A stretch of 64,000 bases of DNA from NCBI GenBank assembly GCA_039817825.1, contig JBCBVA010000004.1:1-64000 (forward strand). Reading direction: 5' to 3'. Positions 16,795 through 26,341 of this stretch are shown here, piece after piece (positions within the stretch are counted from its first letter, which is position 1; each line of letters begins with the position of its first letter). A program made the position numbers and the translations under genes. This DNA is from PCC-7336 sp039817825 (GTDB lineage Bacteria > Cyanobacteriota > Cyanobacteriia > Thermostichales > PCC-7336). The notes beneath the pieces were generated by a model. That model made no database searches, was not told the origin of the DNA, and was given only the letters and a program-made list of their open reading frames with translations.

Positions 16795-18171
16795 TTAAGA
16801 CTCCTGGGCGATCGTGGTACTGAGACTGTCTGCGGCGGAACTGTCTGCATTCACTGTATCGGTAGACGCGGGAGAGATGCGATCGAGCAAGCGACAAAAT
16901 TCCCGTTCGAAGGTTACCAATGCCCGATTGGTTTTTCCCCCCACATAGAGGTTGGAATCCTCCTGCAGAGCCCAGATCTGGCTGTGACTGACATAGCTCA
17001 TCATGACTCCCAGCATCAACAAGCCAAACCCGGCATACACCAGCGGAATCCCCGGATCGGACTTAATCTGCAGGCCAGTAGCGCCAATCAGGTCATCCAG
17101 ATAAATTGTCTGACCGTCAACGTCTATGCTGCCCCCTGCTCGCATGGGGCCAACCAAGTTGCCATCTTTCCCGTAAATCAGCGCTGTCCCCTGAAAATCG
17201 GGCACCAACATCGTTAACCCTTCCGACATGTCTGGCTTCGTCGGCACAAATGTCCCCCATAACTTGTTGCCCCCTGGCTGGCGCAACGGCTGCAGTGGCA
17301 GTCGAAAAGCCGGACTGCGATTGATACGCACTACAACCGAGTCCACGCTCCAGTCTGCCTGGTAGAGCGTGACCCCTTTGTATTTCAATGGCTCGTTGAC
17401 AAAAATCGTTTTGCGTTCCGCTTCTTCCCCCCCATCGATTACCGACAGATCGGAATAGAATTGCTTGACCCGGCCGTCGTCGGCATAGTCAATCCAAAAC
17501 CGATTCACTTTCAATTCCCAATCCGGCAGCTTATTGGCCAGACTGCCCACTTCAATGGCGTTCCGAATGGGAGAAATCGTGCCTGCCGGAATCATCTCCT
17601 GCACTTTGTAACCAGACAGTGACCCCCAAATGGCTCCCGCCAACACCAACAGCATGCTGGCATGCACTACAATTGGGCCAATTTTGCCGACAATCCCTTT
17701 ACGGGCATAGAGCTTGTTGCCCTCGCGAAACGTCAAATAGCGTTGCTGTTTCAAAGAGGCTTCGAAATCGTCCAGCTCCCCACTCGGCAGGGAGGCGCTG
17801 AGGGCAAATTTTTTAAAGGATTCGGGGCGTTTGTAATAGCTCCAGCGGCGAGCCACTTTCAGCATGGGCCACTGGCGGGTGACGGTGCAGGCTGCCAAAC
17901 TGGCACCAAACAGGATGAGCAGCGATAGAAACCAAGTGGCTTGATAGACGCGGTTGAGGCTGAGGGCCAGCAACACTTTCCAGGTCAAAAAACCGAAGCG
18001 AGCCGGAGACTCCGGATACGTGGCTTGGTAATATTGAACCGTTTCCCCCTGTTCCACAAATGTGCCTGTGGCGCAGGCGATCGCAATAACCAACAACAAC
18101 ACAATAGCCAACCGCAAATCGGCCAAGATAGGCAACAAGTCGCGACGGAAGTAGCGGGAAATAGCCTTCAT
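16795..18171 (-). CDS. ccs1: Cytochrome c biogenesis protein Ccs1 (ResB), housekeeping copy
   Basis: Ccs1 works with CcsA to carry heme across the thylakoid membrane and attach it to apocytochromes such as cytochrome f and c6. The 458-residue protein starts at ATG 18171, giving the family-typical LADLRLAIVLLLVIAIACATG first helix and TFVEQGE. It continues with TWFLSLLILFGASLAACT, GKIGPIVVHASMLLVLAGAIWG, a large lumenal domain (FVNEPLKYKGVTLYQADWS) and a last helix GFGLLMLGVMMSYVSHSQIWAL. The C-terminal 40 residues look disordered. A different ResB-like protein is encoded at 49.5 kb, so the cell has two such systems. It is followed without a gap by a DUF362 gene. Confidence 0.92.
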   Translation of the reverse strand: MKAISRYFRRDLLPILADLRLAIVLLLVIAIACATGTFVEQGETVQYYQATYPESPARFGFLTWKVLLALSLNRVYQATWFLSLLILFGASLAACTVTRQWPMLKVARRWSYYKRPESFKKFALSASLPSGELDDFEASLKQQRYLTFREGNKLYARKGIVGKIGPIVVHASMLLVLAGAIWGSLSGYKVQEMIPAGTISPIRNAIEVGSLANKLPDWELKVNRFWIDYADDGRVKQFYSDLSVIDGGEEAERKTIFVNEPLKYKGVTLYQADWSVDSVVVRINRSPAFRLPLQPLRQPGGNKLWGTFVPTKPDMSEGLTMLVPDFQGTALIYGKDGNLVGPMRAGGSIDVDGQTIYLDDLIGATGLQIKSDPGIPLVYAGFGLLMLGVMMSYVSHSQIWALQEDSNLYVGGKTNRALVTFEREFCRLLDRISPASTDTVNADSSAADSLSTTIAQES

Positions 18172-18309
18172 AAATGCAACGATGGAGATTCTGACACTTA
18201 GCAAGAGCCCTGCGAGCAAAGAAGCTACAGGCACCCAAACTGATAACACTATCTATTGTCTGACAAAACCCGATTTAGCGTCGCTGACAGTCCGTCGTGG
18301 TTGTTCTCA

Positions 18310-18388
18310 TTGATATTTCGTCCTTGGTCCCTCGTCCTTCGTCATTAGTGGGGAGCAAAAACCAATGACCAATGACTAATGACCAATC
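18310..18388. repeat. Degenerate heptamer repeats with CCAATGA units
   Basis: TCCTTGGTCCCTCGTCCTTC-type degenerate heptamers (from about 18320) are followed by AAAACCAATGACCAATGAC and further ATGACCAAT units. The same two-part arrangement recurs at 23812-23908. This resembles the short tandemly repeated (STRR-like) sequences scattered between cyanobacterial genes. Confidence 0.65.
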
Positions 18389-18390
18389 CC

Positions 18391-19959
18391 CTACTCCCCA
18401 GCCCCAGGCCGCAACAGCGGAAACGCAATCACATCCCGAATGCTGGCCGAGTCCGTCAGCAACATGCAGAGGCGGTCAATTCCGATCCCCAGCCCCATCG
18501 TGGGTGGCAATCCGTACTCGATCGCTGTCAAAAAATCCTCATCCAGAAAATGCGCTTCCTCATTACCTGCTGCCTTCTGAGCCGCTTGATCTTCCAGACG
18601 CGCTCGTTGATCCAGTGGATCGTTCAACTCGGAATACCCGTTGGCAGTTTCGCGCCCCACAATAAACAGCTCGAATCGTTCTACTAACCCAGGCTTAGAG
18701 CGATGGGCTCGAGCCAACGGAGAATTCTCGACCGGATAATCCATCACAAAGGTAGGTTGCCGCAGCTGTTCTTCGCAGCAATCCTCAAACGCCTTCACCA
18801 ACAACAACCCCAAGCTGTTGCAGTCGTCTGCCCCCTTCACATTCAAGTCCGCCAGAGCCAGCTTGGCGGCTGCCAGCCCCTCATCTGCAGGTAGTTCCGC
18901 AAAGGCATCGAAGTCAACGCCAGTCGTCTCGCTCACCAACTCGTGCATCGTCACCCGTCGCCACGGAGGAGTCAGGTCAATCTCCTCATCTTGGTACATC
19001 AGCTTAGTGGTGCCTAACGCCGCCTCAGACGCATTCACAATCAGGGTCTCCGTCAGAGCCATCATGTCGTGATAATCGCCGTACGCTTGGTACACCTCCA
19101 CCGAGGTAAATTCGGGATTGTGGCGAGTGGAAATCCCCTCGTTGCGGAAAATTCGGCCCAGCTCGAACACTTTTTCTAAGCCGCCGACCACCAGGCGCTT
19201 CAGGTGCAACTCCGTGGCAATCCGCAGGAAGAGTTCCAAATCGAGAGCGTTGTGGTGAGTCTTGAACGGGCGAGCCTCCGCTCCGCCAGCCCCTGACTGC
19301 AGTACTGGAGTTTCAATCTCCAGAAAGTCCAAATCCTCCAGGGTTCTGCGAATGGTGCGGACAATTTTGGCCCGCTGCTGGAAGGTGTGTCGCACCTCGG
19401 GATTGACCATTAAATCCACGTAGCGCTGGCGATAGCGCTTTTCCACATCCTTGAGGCCGTGGTACTTATCTGGCAGGGGCAACAGCGACTTGCTCAAAAT
19501 TTTGTACTCGTCCACCGCTACCGACAATTCCCCTTTGTCCGTGCGCTTGATGGTACCGCTTACCCCCAGCCAGTCTCCGGCATCGGTCAGTTTCTTGAGG
19601 GTATTGAAGGCCCCTTCCCCCATCCCAGCAGTAATGCGCTTCTTATCGAGATACAGCTGAATTGTTCCAGACAAGTCTTGCAGCGTGAAAAAGGCCAGCT
19701 TGCCAAACACGCGCCGCAGCATAATCCGACCGGCGATCGCCACCCGATCGTCTGCCTCAGCCCCGGCCTCTAATTCTACGTAAGACTCTTGTAACTCCTG
19801 CGCCATGTGAGTGCGATCGAACTTGTAGGCATATGGCTCGATATCGGCAGCCCGTAACTGTTCGACCTTCTCGATGCGAGCAGCCTTCAATGCATCGATA
19901 TCCTCCGGTTGACCGGCATCGGTTGGAGCAGGATTGGAGGTGGCAGATTTGCTGGACAT
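18391..19959 (-). CDS. lysS: Lysyl-tRNA synthetase, class II
   Basis: LysRS charges tRNA-Lys with lysine. ATG 19959 gives 522 residues; a longer frame to 20076 adds 39 unlikely residues. After a disordered Ser/Pro lead, the OB-fold anticodon domain (VAIAGRIMLRRVFGKLAFFTL) is followed by the class II catalytic core. Visible motifs are motif 1 near VRTIRRTLEDLDFLEIETPV, motif 2 FELGRIFRNEGISTRHNPEF and motif 3 GLGIGIDRLCMLLT. The lysine-specific ending IRDVIAFPLLRP is present. The stop codon lies beside a heptamer-repeat array. Confidence 0.95.
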   Translation of the reverse strand: MSSKSATSNPAPTDAGQPEDIDALKAARIEKVEQLRAADIEPYAYKFDRTHMAQELQESYVELEAGAEADDRVAIAGRIMLRRVFGKLAFFTLQDLSGTIQLYLDKKRITAGMGEGAFNTLKKLTDAGDWLGVSGTIKRTDKGELSVAVDEYKILSKSLLPLPDKYHGLKDVEKRYRQRYVDLMVNPEVRHTFQQRAKIVRTIRRTLEDLDFLEIETPVLQSGAGGAEARPFKTHHNALDLELFLRIATELHLKRLVVGGLEKVFELGRIFRNEGISTRHNPEFTSVEVYQAYGDYHDMMALTETLIVNASEAALGTTKLMYQDEEIDLTPPWRRVTMHELVSETTGVDFDAFAELPADEGLAAAKLALADLNVKGADDCNSLGLLLVKAFEDCCEEQLRQPTFVMDYPVENSPLARAHRSKPGLVERFELFIVGRETANGYSELNDPLDQRARLEDQAAQKAAGNEEAHFLDEDFLTAIEYGLPPTMGLGIGIDRLCMLLTDSASIRDVIAFPLLRPGAGE

Positions 19960-20076
19960 GTCTGAAGGTGCTTGTGAAACCTTCAACAGTCTAGGGGACG
20001 AGGGGCATGGCTTCCACTCCCCGGTAAATCTCCGCGGGAACTGCAGCATGTAACCGACGACCACCGATCCGGACAT

Positions 20077-20529
20077 CCGGCCTGAGAGACATCCATAGGC
20101 AGACTTGTGCTAGTTTTCACGCAAATGAACGAGCGGACGCGATCGCATCCCTACCCCGTACATTCCACGTTCAATTCAGCGGAAGAACGTCGACTCAAAA
20201 TCTGTGTATTCAGTGCCCCATCTGAATTCGTTCGGGCAGGCGACATTCTGCGCGCCTAACACTGCAGAGATGTAGCAACTACAGCCGAGGCTGCGTCATA
20301 GCGAAGGCCAGCCTCGGAATATACACCCAGGCGGTTACTGGGCCAACTACTGGCTATGGTGTATCCACTGTAGTTGCGTCCAATCGCAACATGGCATCGT
20401 AAAGTGGCCGTTCAGGCGCCTGTGCCCCCAAACGCTGCAACAGTCTATTCCGACCAGCCATCACAGGTCCCATCCCACTCATCCGGCAATACGTGTGAGT
20501 TCCCTCCATTGCCCGAGCGCCATTTATTC
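20077..20529. other. Intergenic region with a large foldback structure
   Basis: This region lies between divergent lysS and the hybrid kinase. Apart from the branched foldback at 20275-20377, listed separately, no gene was seen. Confidence 0.4.
20275..20377. repeat. Branched foldback (three-way-junction) element
   Basis: An outer 10-bp stem, GCAACTACAG (20275-20284) with CTGTAGTTGC (20368-20377), encloses two further stems: CCGAGGCTG (20285-20293) with CAGCCTCGG (20309-20317), and ATACACC (20321-20327) with GGTGTAT (20358-20364). The first inner stem abuts the outer one directly. The result is a closed branched structure of 103 bases. It could be a small non-autonomous mobile element, a structured leader of the kinase gene 150 bases downstream, or a small RNA. 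Confidence 0.6.
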
Positions 20530-22314
20530 ATGACCGGCTACTCATTCATGAGCGCAGCTAACCCGATCGAAGCCACAGTTGTCGTTGTTGACGATCAAAC
20601 ATCGGTTCGCACAGCATTGACACGAGCCATGGACAGCCAAGGCTATCGGACGATCGCGTTGGCATCCGCTCAAGACTGCATAAAATTTTGCCTGCACAAC
20701 ACGCCGGATGCCATTCTGCTTGACAGCATGATGCCGGAGATGGATGGGTTCACCTGCTGCAAACTCTTGCAGGCGGCATTAGGAGATGACTGTCCGCCAA
20801 TTTTGATGGTGACAGCCCTAGACGATCGCCACTCTGTGGATCGGGCATTTGAAGTCGGTGCCAAAGATTTCATTACCAAACCCATTCACTGGCCCGTTCT
20901 GTATAATCGCTTATCCGAATTAATTCGATCCCACCGTAACTCGGTCAAGCTACGCCAAGAAATTACTCGTTCTCAACGATTGGCCCAACAACTGGAGCTG
21001 GCCAATCAGGATTTGGAACTAAAAGTTAGTCAGCGGGCCAGCCAACTCCAAGACGTACTCACATTCGAGTCCTTACTCAAACGGATTACCGATCGCGTTC
21101 GCGAAACCCTGGACGAAGGGAATATCCTGCGAACTGTGGTGGATGAGTTGGCCACCTGTCTGAGATTGAGCAGCGCTAGCGTGGGGCTTCTGAAATCAGG
21201 CTGCCAAGCTTACACCATTCAATTCGACTGTGCCCTATCGCTGCCATCTTGCGAAGGACGCATCGTCAGAGCTGACGATCATCCCGATGTGTGGTGGTGC
21301 TTTCAGCAGGGATACAGCGTCTATCACACGTGGCTGCATCCACTACAAGGCAAAGTAGTGGCGCTAGATTGTCCGTTGATGGATGAGGACGGTCGCTTAC
21401 TCGGAGTGCTGAACTTAATGCGTCCCCACTTGGGCTCATTTTCGAGGCTGGAAATTCGCCTGGCAGAACAAGTGGCCAATCAATGCGCGATCGCCATTCG
21501 CCAAGCTCAGTTGTACGGAGCGGCCAAAAGCAAAATTTCAGAGTTGCAGCGGCTAGCCGAGTTGAAAGACGATTTCATGAGCACGGTATCGCACGAATTG
21601 CGCACCCCCCTGACCAGCATGCGCATGTCGTTGCAAATGCTCAAGCACGCTTCCCATCCCGATAAACGCCAGCGCTATCTATCGATGTTGGAATCAGAGT
21701 GCGAACGGGAAATTCGATTGGTGGAAGACCTGCTGCTCATGCGCGAATTGACCGTTCAACTGGATTCCGAGCAACGCCATCGATTGGAACTCGGACAACT
21801 CGTGGGGTCAATCGTGGAGGCCAATTCTAGTGCTCCACATGCTCAGCATGTCGATATCACTTTCGCCACCTCTCCTCATAAATATTGGGTTCACCTCAAC
21901 GAGCACTACCTATCCCGAGTGCTGAACGAGCTGCTTGAAAATGCCTGCAAGCACAGTGGCAGCCGCGGCAGGGTCAGCATCGATGTCTCCGAGCGAGCTT
22001 GCCAACACAACTGGGTAGCGATCGGTGTGCGCAACGATGGTGAGATTCCCCAAGCCGAGCTTCAGCATCTATTCGATACTTTCCACCGTGTGTCTCAGGG
22101 CGATCGCTGGCAAACCAGCGGCACCGGTTTGGGGCTGGCCCTCGTCAAACAAATTGTTGAACGCTTAGGCGGTTCTATCTCGGTGACAAGTGCTGGAGGT
22201 TGGGTTCAGTTTGACCTTCACCTACCCCTCGAACATCCCCCCAAGATTCCGGCAGCCACCACCCAGCCCCTAGCCACAGCCGCTCCAATGGCCATGTCAC
22301 GCTCGTCACGCTGA
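20530..22314 (+). CDS. Response regulator-GAF-histidine kinase protein
   Basis: ATG 20530 gives 594 residues; a frame extending to 20374 is unlikely because it runs through non-coding-like sequence. Domains in order are a receiver domain (VVVVDDQTSVRTA, phosphoacceptor Asp in AILLDSMMPEMDG, Lys in FITKPI), a short coiled coil (QLELANQDLELKVSQRASQL), a GAF sensor domain, and a kinase core. The kinase has an H-box STVSHELRTPLTSM, an N-box NELLENACKHSG and a G-box TSGTGLGLALVKQIVERLGG. The G1 motif is VRNDGE rather than DxGxG, a variation seen in active kinases. No cognate output regulator is adjacent. The input signal is unknown. Confidence 0.88.
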   Translation: MTGYSFMSAANPIEATVVVVDDQTSVRTALTRAMDSQGYRTIALASAQDCIKFCLHNTPDAILLDSMMPEMDGFTCCKLLQAALGDDCPPILMVTALDDRHSVDRAFEVGAKDFITKPIHWPVLYNRLSELIRSHRNSVKLRQEITRSQRLAQQLELANQDLELKVSQRASQLQDVLTFESLLKRITDRVRETLDEGNILRTVVDELATCLRLSSASVGLLKSGCQAYTIQFDCALSLPSCEGRIVRADDHPDVWWCFQQGYSVYHTWLHPLQGKVVALDCPLMDEDGRLLGVLNLMRPHLGSFSRLEIRLAEQVANQCAIAIRQAQLYGAAKSKISELQRLAELKDDFMSTVSHELRTPLTSMRMSLQMLKHASHPDKRQRYLSMLESECEREIRLVEDLLLMRELTVQLDSEQRHRLELGQLVGSIVEANSSAPHAQHVDITFATSPHKYWVHLNEHYLSRVLNELLENACKHSGSRGRVSIDVSERACQHNWVAIGVRNDGEIPQAELQHLFDTFHRVSQGDRWQTSGTGLGLALVKQIVERLGGSISVTSAGGWVQFDLHLPLEHPPKIPAATTQPLATAAPMAMSRSSR

Positions 22315-22391
22315 TTGACCGGTCGGGTAGTGGCCATCTCTCAGTACTAGAAGCGAACTGAACCAGATTTCGATCCCCCTCACCTCGAATT

Positions 22392-22486
22392 TATAGTGCT
22401 TGCCATTTCAGTTAGGACAAAGGCTTTTATGCGCTGTCAGGGAAAGACATAGCTGAAATGTCCGCAGTGGTATGGCCACTGCTATA
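22392..22486 (+). mobile_element. 95-bp palindromic MITE-like element, copy A
   Basis: This copy has TATAG at its left and CTATA at its right end, an inner CATTTCAG/CTGAAATG inverted pair, and a small CAGTGG...CCACTG hairpin near the right end. It is one of four copies in the window, all in the same orientation. It lies in the gap between two convergent genes. It has no coding capacity and so would need a transposase from elsewhere. Confidence 0.75.
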
Positions 22487-22506
22487 CGTTCACTGAACAT
22501 TAGGAT

Positions 22507-23661
22507 TTAACGAGCAGCAGCGATCGCGGCAGGGAGCGCTTCCAATAGGCGATCGACATTCTCGCAGCGGCTGTTATGACCCATGAGGCCAATACGCCAT
22601 ACCTGACCGCCCAACTCACCTAAGCCATTACCCAGCTCGATGTTGTAGTTGTTCAGCAGCTTGAGGAAAACATCCTTCCCATTCACGCCGTCGGGAATAC
22701 GGACGGTGGTGAGGGTGGGTAAACGGTACTGGCGATCGACGTGGCATTCTAAGCCAATCTCTGCCAAGCCGTTCCACAAGTACTCTGCCGTATCTTGGTG
22801 GCGCTTCCAACGGGCAGTCAGCCCCTCGTCTGCAATCAGACGTAAGCTCTCGCGAATTGCGTACGTCATGGAGATGGGGGCCGTGTGGTGATAGGTGCGA
22901 TCGTTACCCCAATACTTGCTCACCAAGCCCATGTCTAGATACCAGTTGGGCACTTTGCCGGCACGATGATTTAGCTTCTCAACGGCACGGGGTCCCAAGG
23001 TGAACGGAGAAATCCCGGGAGGGCAACTGAGACATTTCTGGCTACAGCTATACGCCATATCCACTCCCCAGTCATCCAAGAAAATGGGCACTCCTCCCAG
23101 ACTGGTAACGGTATCGGCCAACAACAGACAATCAAATTCTTTGCACAAGTCACCAACGCCATCGAGCGGTTGGCGAGCCCCGGTGGAGGTTTCGGCGTGA
23201 ACTAGGGCCAGAATAGCGGGACGGTGTTCTTCCAGTCCTTTACGAATCTCATCGAGGGAGAACACGTTGCCCCATGGTTGGTTAATCGTGCGCACGTCCG
23301 CTCCGTAGCGCTCCGCCATATCTACCAGGCGGTGACCAAAATATCCATTGACGCCCACGAGAACAACATCGCCGCGCTCCACAGTGTTTGCCAGCGTGGC
23401 TTCCATTGCTGCGCTACCGGTACCGCTGACCGGAATGGTCAACTGATTATCCGTTTGCCAGATGTACCGCAACAGGGATTGGACTTCCCCCATGCGGGCC
23501 AAGAATTCGGGGTCGAGGTGGCTCACCTGACGGGTGGTCATAGCATTCAGTACTGCCGGATCTGCGTTAGATGGCCCAGGCCCCAAGAGCAACCGCTCGG
23601 GCATTTTGAGAGGAGCGAGGGACAAACGGTGGCGATCGCTAACAGCAGCAGTTGCAGTCAT
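22507..23661 (-). CDS. Class V aminotransferase (alanine/serine-glyoxylate type)
   Basis: The 384-residue PLP enzyme has the alanine-glyoxylate aminotransferase pattern: LLLGPGPSNADPAVLNAM near residue 25, PVSGTGSAAMEATLAN near 78, LALVHAETSTGARQPL near 151, LLADTVTSLGGVP near 180, and the PLP-binding Lys209 in SQKCLSCPPG. Such enzymes convert photorespiratory glyoxylate to glycine. Close cyanobacterial homologues are often misnamed as the 42-kDa subunit of a soluble hydrogenase; nothing here indicates hydrogenase chemistry. The amino donor (Ala or Ser) cannot be decided from sequence. Confidence 0.88.
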   Translation of the reverse strand: MTATAAVSDRHRLSLAPLKMPERLLLGPGPSNADPAVLNAMTTRQVSHLDPEFLARMGEVQSLLRYIWQTDNQLTIPVSGTGSAAMEATLANTVERGDVVLVGVNGYFGHRLVDMAERYGADVRTINQPWGNVFSLDEIRKGLEEHRPAILALVHAETSTGARQPLDGVGDLCKEFDCLLLADTVTSLGGVPIFLDDWGVDMAYSCSQKCLSCPPGISPFTLGPRAVEKLNHRAGKVPNWYLDMGLVSKYWGNDRTYHHTAPISMTYAIRESLRLIADEGLTARWKRHQDTAEYLWNGLAEIGLECHVDRQYRLPTLTTVRIPDGVNGKDVFLKLLNNYNIELGNGLGELGGQVWRIGLMGHNSRCENVDRLLEALPAAIAAAR

Positions 23662-23811
23662 GACATAGGGGGATAAACACTACGAATTCAGGGGGTTGAA
23701 CCCGAAGATGGATTATCCCACGATCGGGGAGCGATAACGGAGTTTTGTAACATTCGATGCAGAACTAGGGGATGGGGAAAACACTGGCTGATGGTTGAAA
23801 GGGTTTGGTGT

Positions 23812-23908
23812 CCTTGGTCCTTGGTCCTTGGTCCTTGGTCCTTGGCCCTTGGTCTTTGGTCCTTGGTCGTTAATAAAAACCAATGACCAGTGACTAATGA
23901 CCAATGAC
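23812..23908. repeat. Tandem TCCTTGG heptamer array with CCAATGA units
   Basis: At least seven near-identical heptamers (TCCTTGG, with CCCTTGG and TCTTTGG variants) run from about 23812 to 23868. AAAACCAATGACCAGTGAC and further CCAATGA units follow. The arrangement repeats that at 18310-18388 in the same direction. A 63-codon open frame across it only reflects the repeat. Confidence 0.75.
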
Positions 23909-23928
23909 TGGTAGTCCAGACCTAAACT

Positions 23929-25218
23929 TCACGCCCCCCGCAAATAGTAATTCCTCGTCCCTCGAGCCGCGATCGCCGCACTCAGCCTCTCCAGCGCATG
24001 CACGTACGCTGCCGTACGGTACGAAATCTGTTTCTCTTTGCCTAGCTGATAAACCGTTTCTGCCTCATATTCAATCTTGCTTTTGAGCCGATCGTTGACC
24101 TGCGCTTCCGACCAATACTGTCCGGCACGGTTCTGCACCCATTCGAAGTAACTGACGGTGACGCCTCCAGCATTAACCAGGATGTCCGGCATGACAAAGA
24201 CGCCTTTTCGCTCCAGAATCTCGTCCGCTTCAGGAGTCACGGGGCCGTTCGCCACTTCAAAAATGAACTGAGCGCGGATACGGGGGGCGTTATCGGCACG
24301 AATTTGGTTTTCGAGAGCAGCGGGAATGAGGACATCGACATCCAGCTCTAGCAACTCATCATTGGTAATCTGCTGATGATCGACCAAATTGCAGACGCTA
24401 CCTTCGCAGTACACGGCTTCTAGCTGGCGCGAATGTTCCTTTTGGTAGCGGATGCTGGGGATGTCCAACCCTTGAGGAGAGTAGATCCCTCCGCGTGAAT
24501 CGCTGACCGCCACCACTGTGTAACCCGCTTGGAATAGCAGCTCGGCTAAGACAGCGCCGGCATTGCCGAACCCCTGGATGGCAACAGTGGTGTAGGCAGG
24601 ATAGCGATCGAATTTCGGTAAGAGAGTGTTAATGACATCAAACGCACCACGCGCGGTTGCCTCGTTACGCCCCAAACTTCCCCCCATCGCCAACGGCTTG
24701 CCCGTGATCGCCGCAGGCACTAAGTGACGGCGAATAGTGCTGTATTGATCCATCATCCAGCCCATGATGGTGGGGTTGGTGTAGACATCGGGGGCTGGAA
24801 TATCGACGTCCGGCCCGATAAAATCGGCGATCGCGTCAATATATCCGCGACTTAACCGCTCTAATTCGAACTTGGAGAGTGCTTTCGGATCGAGGGTGAC
24901 ACCACCCTTTCCACCGCCAAACGGCAAATCCAGCACAGCACACTTAAACGTCATCCAAAACGCCAGACTGGTGACCTCATCCAGAGTCACATCGGGATGA
25001 AAGCGAATTCCCCCTTTGGCCGGACCGCGAACGGTACTGTAGCGGACTCGGTAGCCCTGAAACACTTGCAGCGAGCCGTCATCCATCCGCACGGGAATGG
25101 AGACGGTCAGGGATGCCTTAGGGTATTTCAGCATCTCCAGCGTTTCGTCCGGCAGAGATACGTACTGAAGGGGTTTTTCTAACCGCTGACTGGCTTGAGA
25201 AAACAGACTGGACGCCAC
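23929..25218 (-). CDS. gdhA: Glutamate dehydrogenase (Glu/Leu/Phe/Val family)
   Basis: The 429-residue hexamer-type enzyme interconverts glutamate and 2-oxoglutarate plus ammonium. Active-site residues are seen as K68 in GPAKGGIRFHPDVT, K92 in TFKCAV and the catalytic K104 in LPFGGGKGGV. The Rossmann nucleotide site is VAIQGFGNAGAVLAELLFQAG, and IFEVANGPVTPEADEIL with VSYFEWVQN close the domain. The 420-430 residue length is like bacterial/archaeal short GDHs. No leucine- or phenylalanine-dehydrogenase features were noted, but the exact substrate is by family only. It may aid nitrogen assimilation alongside GS-GOGAT. Confidence 0.88.
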   Translation of the reverse strand: MASSLFSQASQRLEKPLQYVSLPDETLEMLKYPKASLTVSIPVRMDDGSLQVFQGYRVRYSTVRGPAKGGIRFHPDVTLDEVTSLAFWMTFKCAVLDLPFGGGKGGVTLDPKALSKFELERLSRGYIDAIADFIGPDVDIPAPDVYTNPTIMGWMMDQYSTIRRHLVPAAITGKPLAMGGSLGRNEATARGAFDVINTLLPKFDRYPAYTTVAIQGFGNAGAVLAELLFQAGYTVVAVSDSRGGIYSPQGLDIPSIRYQKEHSRQLEAVYCEGSVCNLVDHQQITNDELLELDVDVLIPAALENQIRADNAPRIRAQFIFEVANGPVTPEADEILERKGVFVMPDILVNAGGVTVSYFEWVQNRAGQYWSEAQVNDRLKSKIEYEAETVYQLGKEKQISYRTAAYVHALERLSAAIAARGTRNYYLRGA

Positions 25219-25426
25219 TAAGAAACCCTCCGGTCAATCCCGATTAAATCTGGAATTTGCGATTTTGAACTTCTCTTGAAGGGGAGGCAGGCCAGCAATT
25301 GCTTTGATAGGCTCTGTTGCGTCTGGCGGCAAGCTCTCTCTCTGTCTGCACTGCTCAGTCACAAGAATATGCCGTCACGAGATCGCGACGTTGGCCCTCG
25401 CCCCATTACCCCACTATTATCCCGTC

Positions 25427-26125
25427 ATGAAAAAGCTAATTTCTTTACTTTTAATGTCATCTGTCCTGACAGTTGCAATACCGGCTGCGGCTGACGGGTT
25501 AGATACCGCTTCTGCTCCAGCGATCGCCCAAGTCCCCTCCAGTGTGGATGCCAACCAGTTCAATCCCTTAGGACTGTTTTCCGAACCTGGCACGTGGATG
25601 GAATTTCGCATGCAAAGTACCGATCTGTCTGGAGATATGAAAATCACCTGGTTGGAGCGAGACGTTGTAGAAGGTGTTGAGTACCAGTGGATGGAGATGG
25701 AACTCGACGCACAGGGGCAGAGGATGATTTCAAAACGACTGACGAATCTGGGAGATTCAGGTCCAATCTTTCGGGAAATGATTCTCAAGCTGGGGGACGA
25801 ACCTGCCATGCTGGTCTCGTCTGAAATGCTGCAAATGGGTCTTGGGGCCGCATTCGAGGTCAACCCACCTGCACCAGAAGTCGGAGAAGAGCCTGTTTAT
25901 GTGGGCACCGAAACGGTCACGGTTGGTGCTGGTACATTCGAGACGGATGTGTACGAGTTTCGCAGCGATGGAGAGGTCGTGCGCGGGTATATCGCCAATT
26001 CACTGCCGGGGATGGTGTTGATGGAAGGGGAAGACATGCGGATGGAATTGATGGGCTCGGGACGAGACGGGCGATCGGCCATTACCGAGGCACCAGTACC
26101 TGCAGAGGAACTCTTTGGCAGGTAA
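25427..26125 (+). CDS. Secreted protein of unknown function
   Basis: ATG 25427 opens a 232-residue frame with a clear signal peptide, KKLISLLLMSSVLTVAIPAA, cut after about residue 22. The mature part is rich in acidic residues and methionine and looks beta-stranded (GTWMEFRMQSTDLSGDMKIT, GTETVTVGAGTFETDVYEF, GYIANSLPGMVLMEG). This recalls bacterial outer-envelope beta-sandwich proteins but is not assigned to a family. The longer frame from 25304 adds residues before the signal peptide and is not favoured. It lies alone between gdhA and the LptD-like gene. Confidence 0.65.
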   Translation: MKKLISLLLMSSVLTVAIPAAADGLDTASAPAIAQVPSSVDANQFNPLGLFSEPGTWMEFRMQSTDLSGDMKITWLERDVVEGVEYQWMEMELDAQGQRMISKRLTNLGDSGPIFREMILKLGDEPAMLVSSEMLQMGLGAAFEVNPPAPEVGEEPVYVGTETVTVGAGTFETDVYEFRSDGEVVRGYIANSLPGMVLMEGEDMRMELMGSGRDGRSAITEAPVPAEELFGR

Positions 26126-26341
26126 TGACCAAAGGGGCGATCGCGATTGGCAACTGGAGATTGGAGCAACGTCAGTTCGATCGTGTTATTTGAGCAAGAT
26201 GTTTGTCTCGCCACACAACGACATCATTTGGGGGAAAGGACTCTTGCTCCCTTCCCCTAATAAGTTCAAAAGGAGCAAGACGGTTCTAGCTCCTACTCAG
26301 CCCAGACATTGGTTTGGGAAGTCTACCCGGTCGAATTTCCA

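Noticed and set aside
22507..23661. Soluble hydrogenase 42-kDa subunit
   Set aside because: A name often copied to such proteins; all motifs are those of a PLP class V aminotransferase and there are no hydrogenase metal ligands.
23713..23904. 63-codon open frame with repeated GPRTKDQ
   Set aside because: It is only the translation of the heptamer array.
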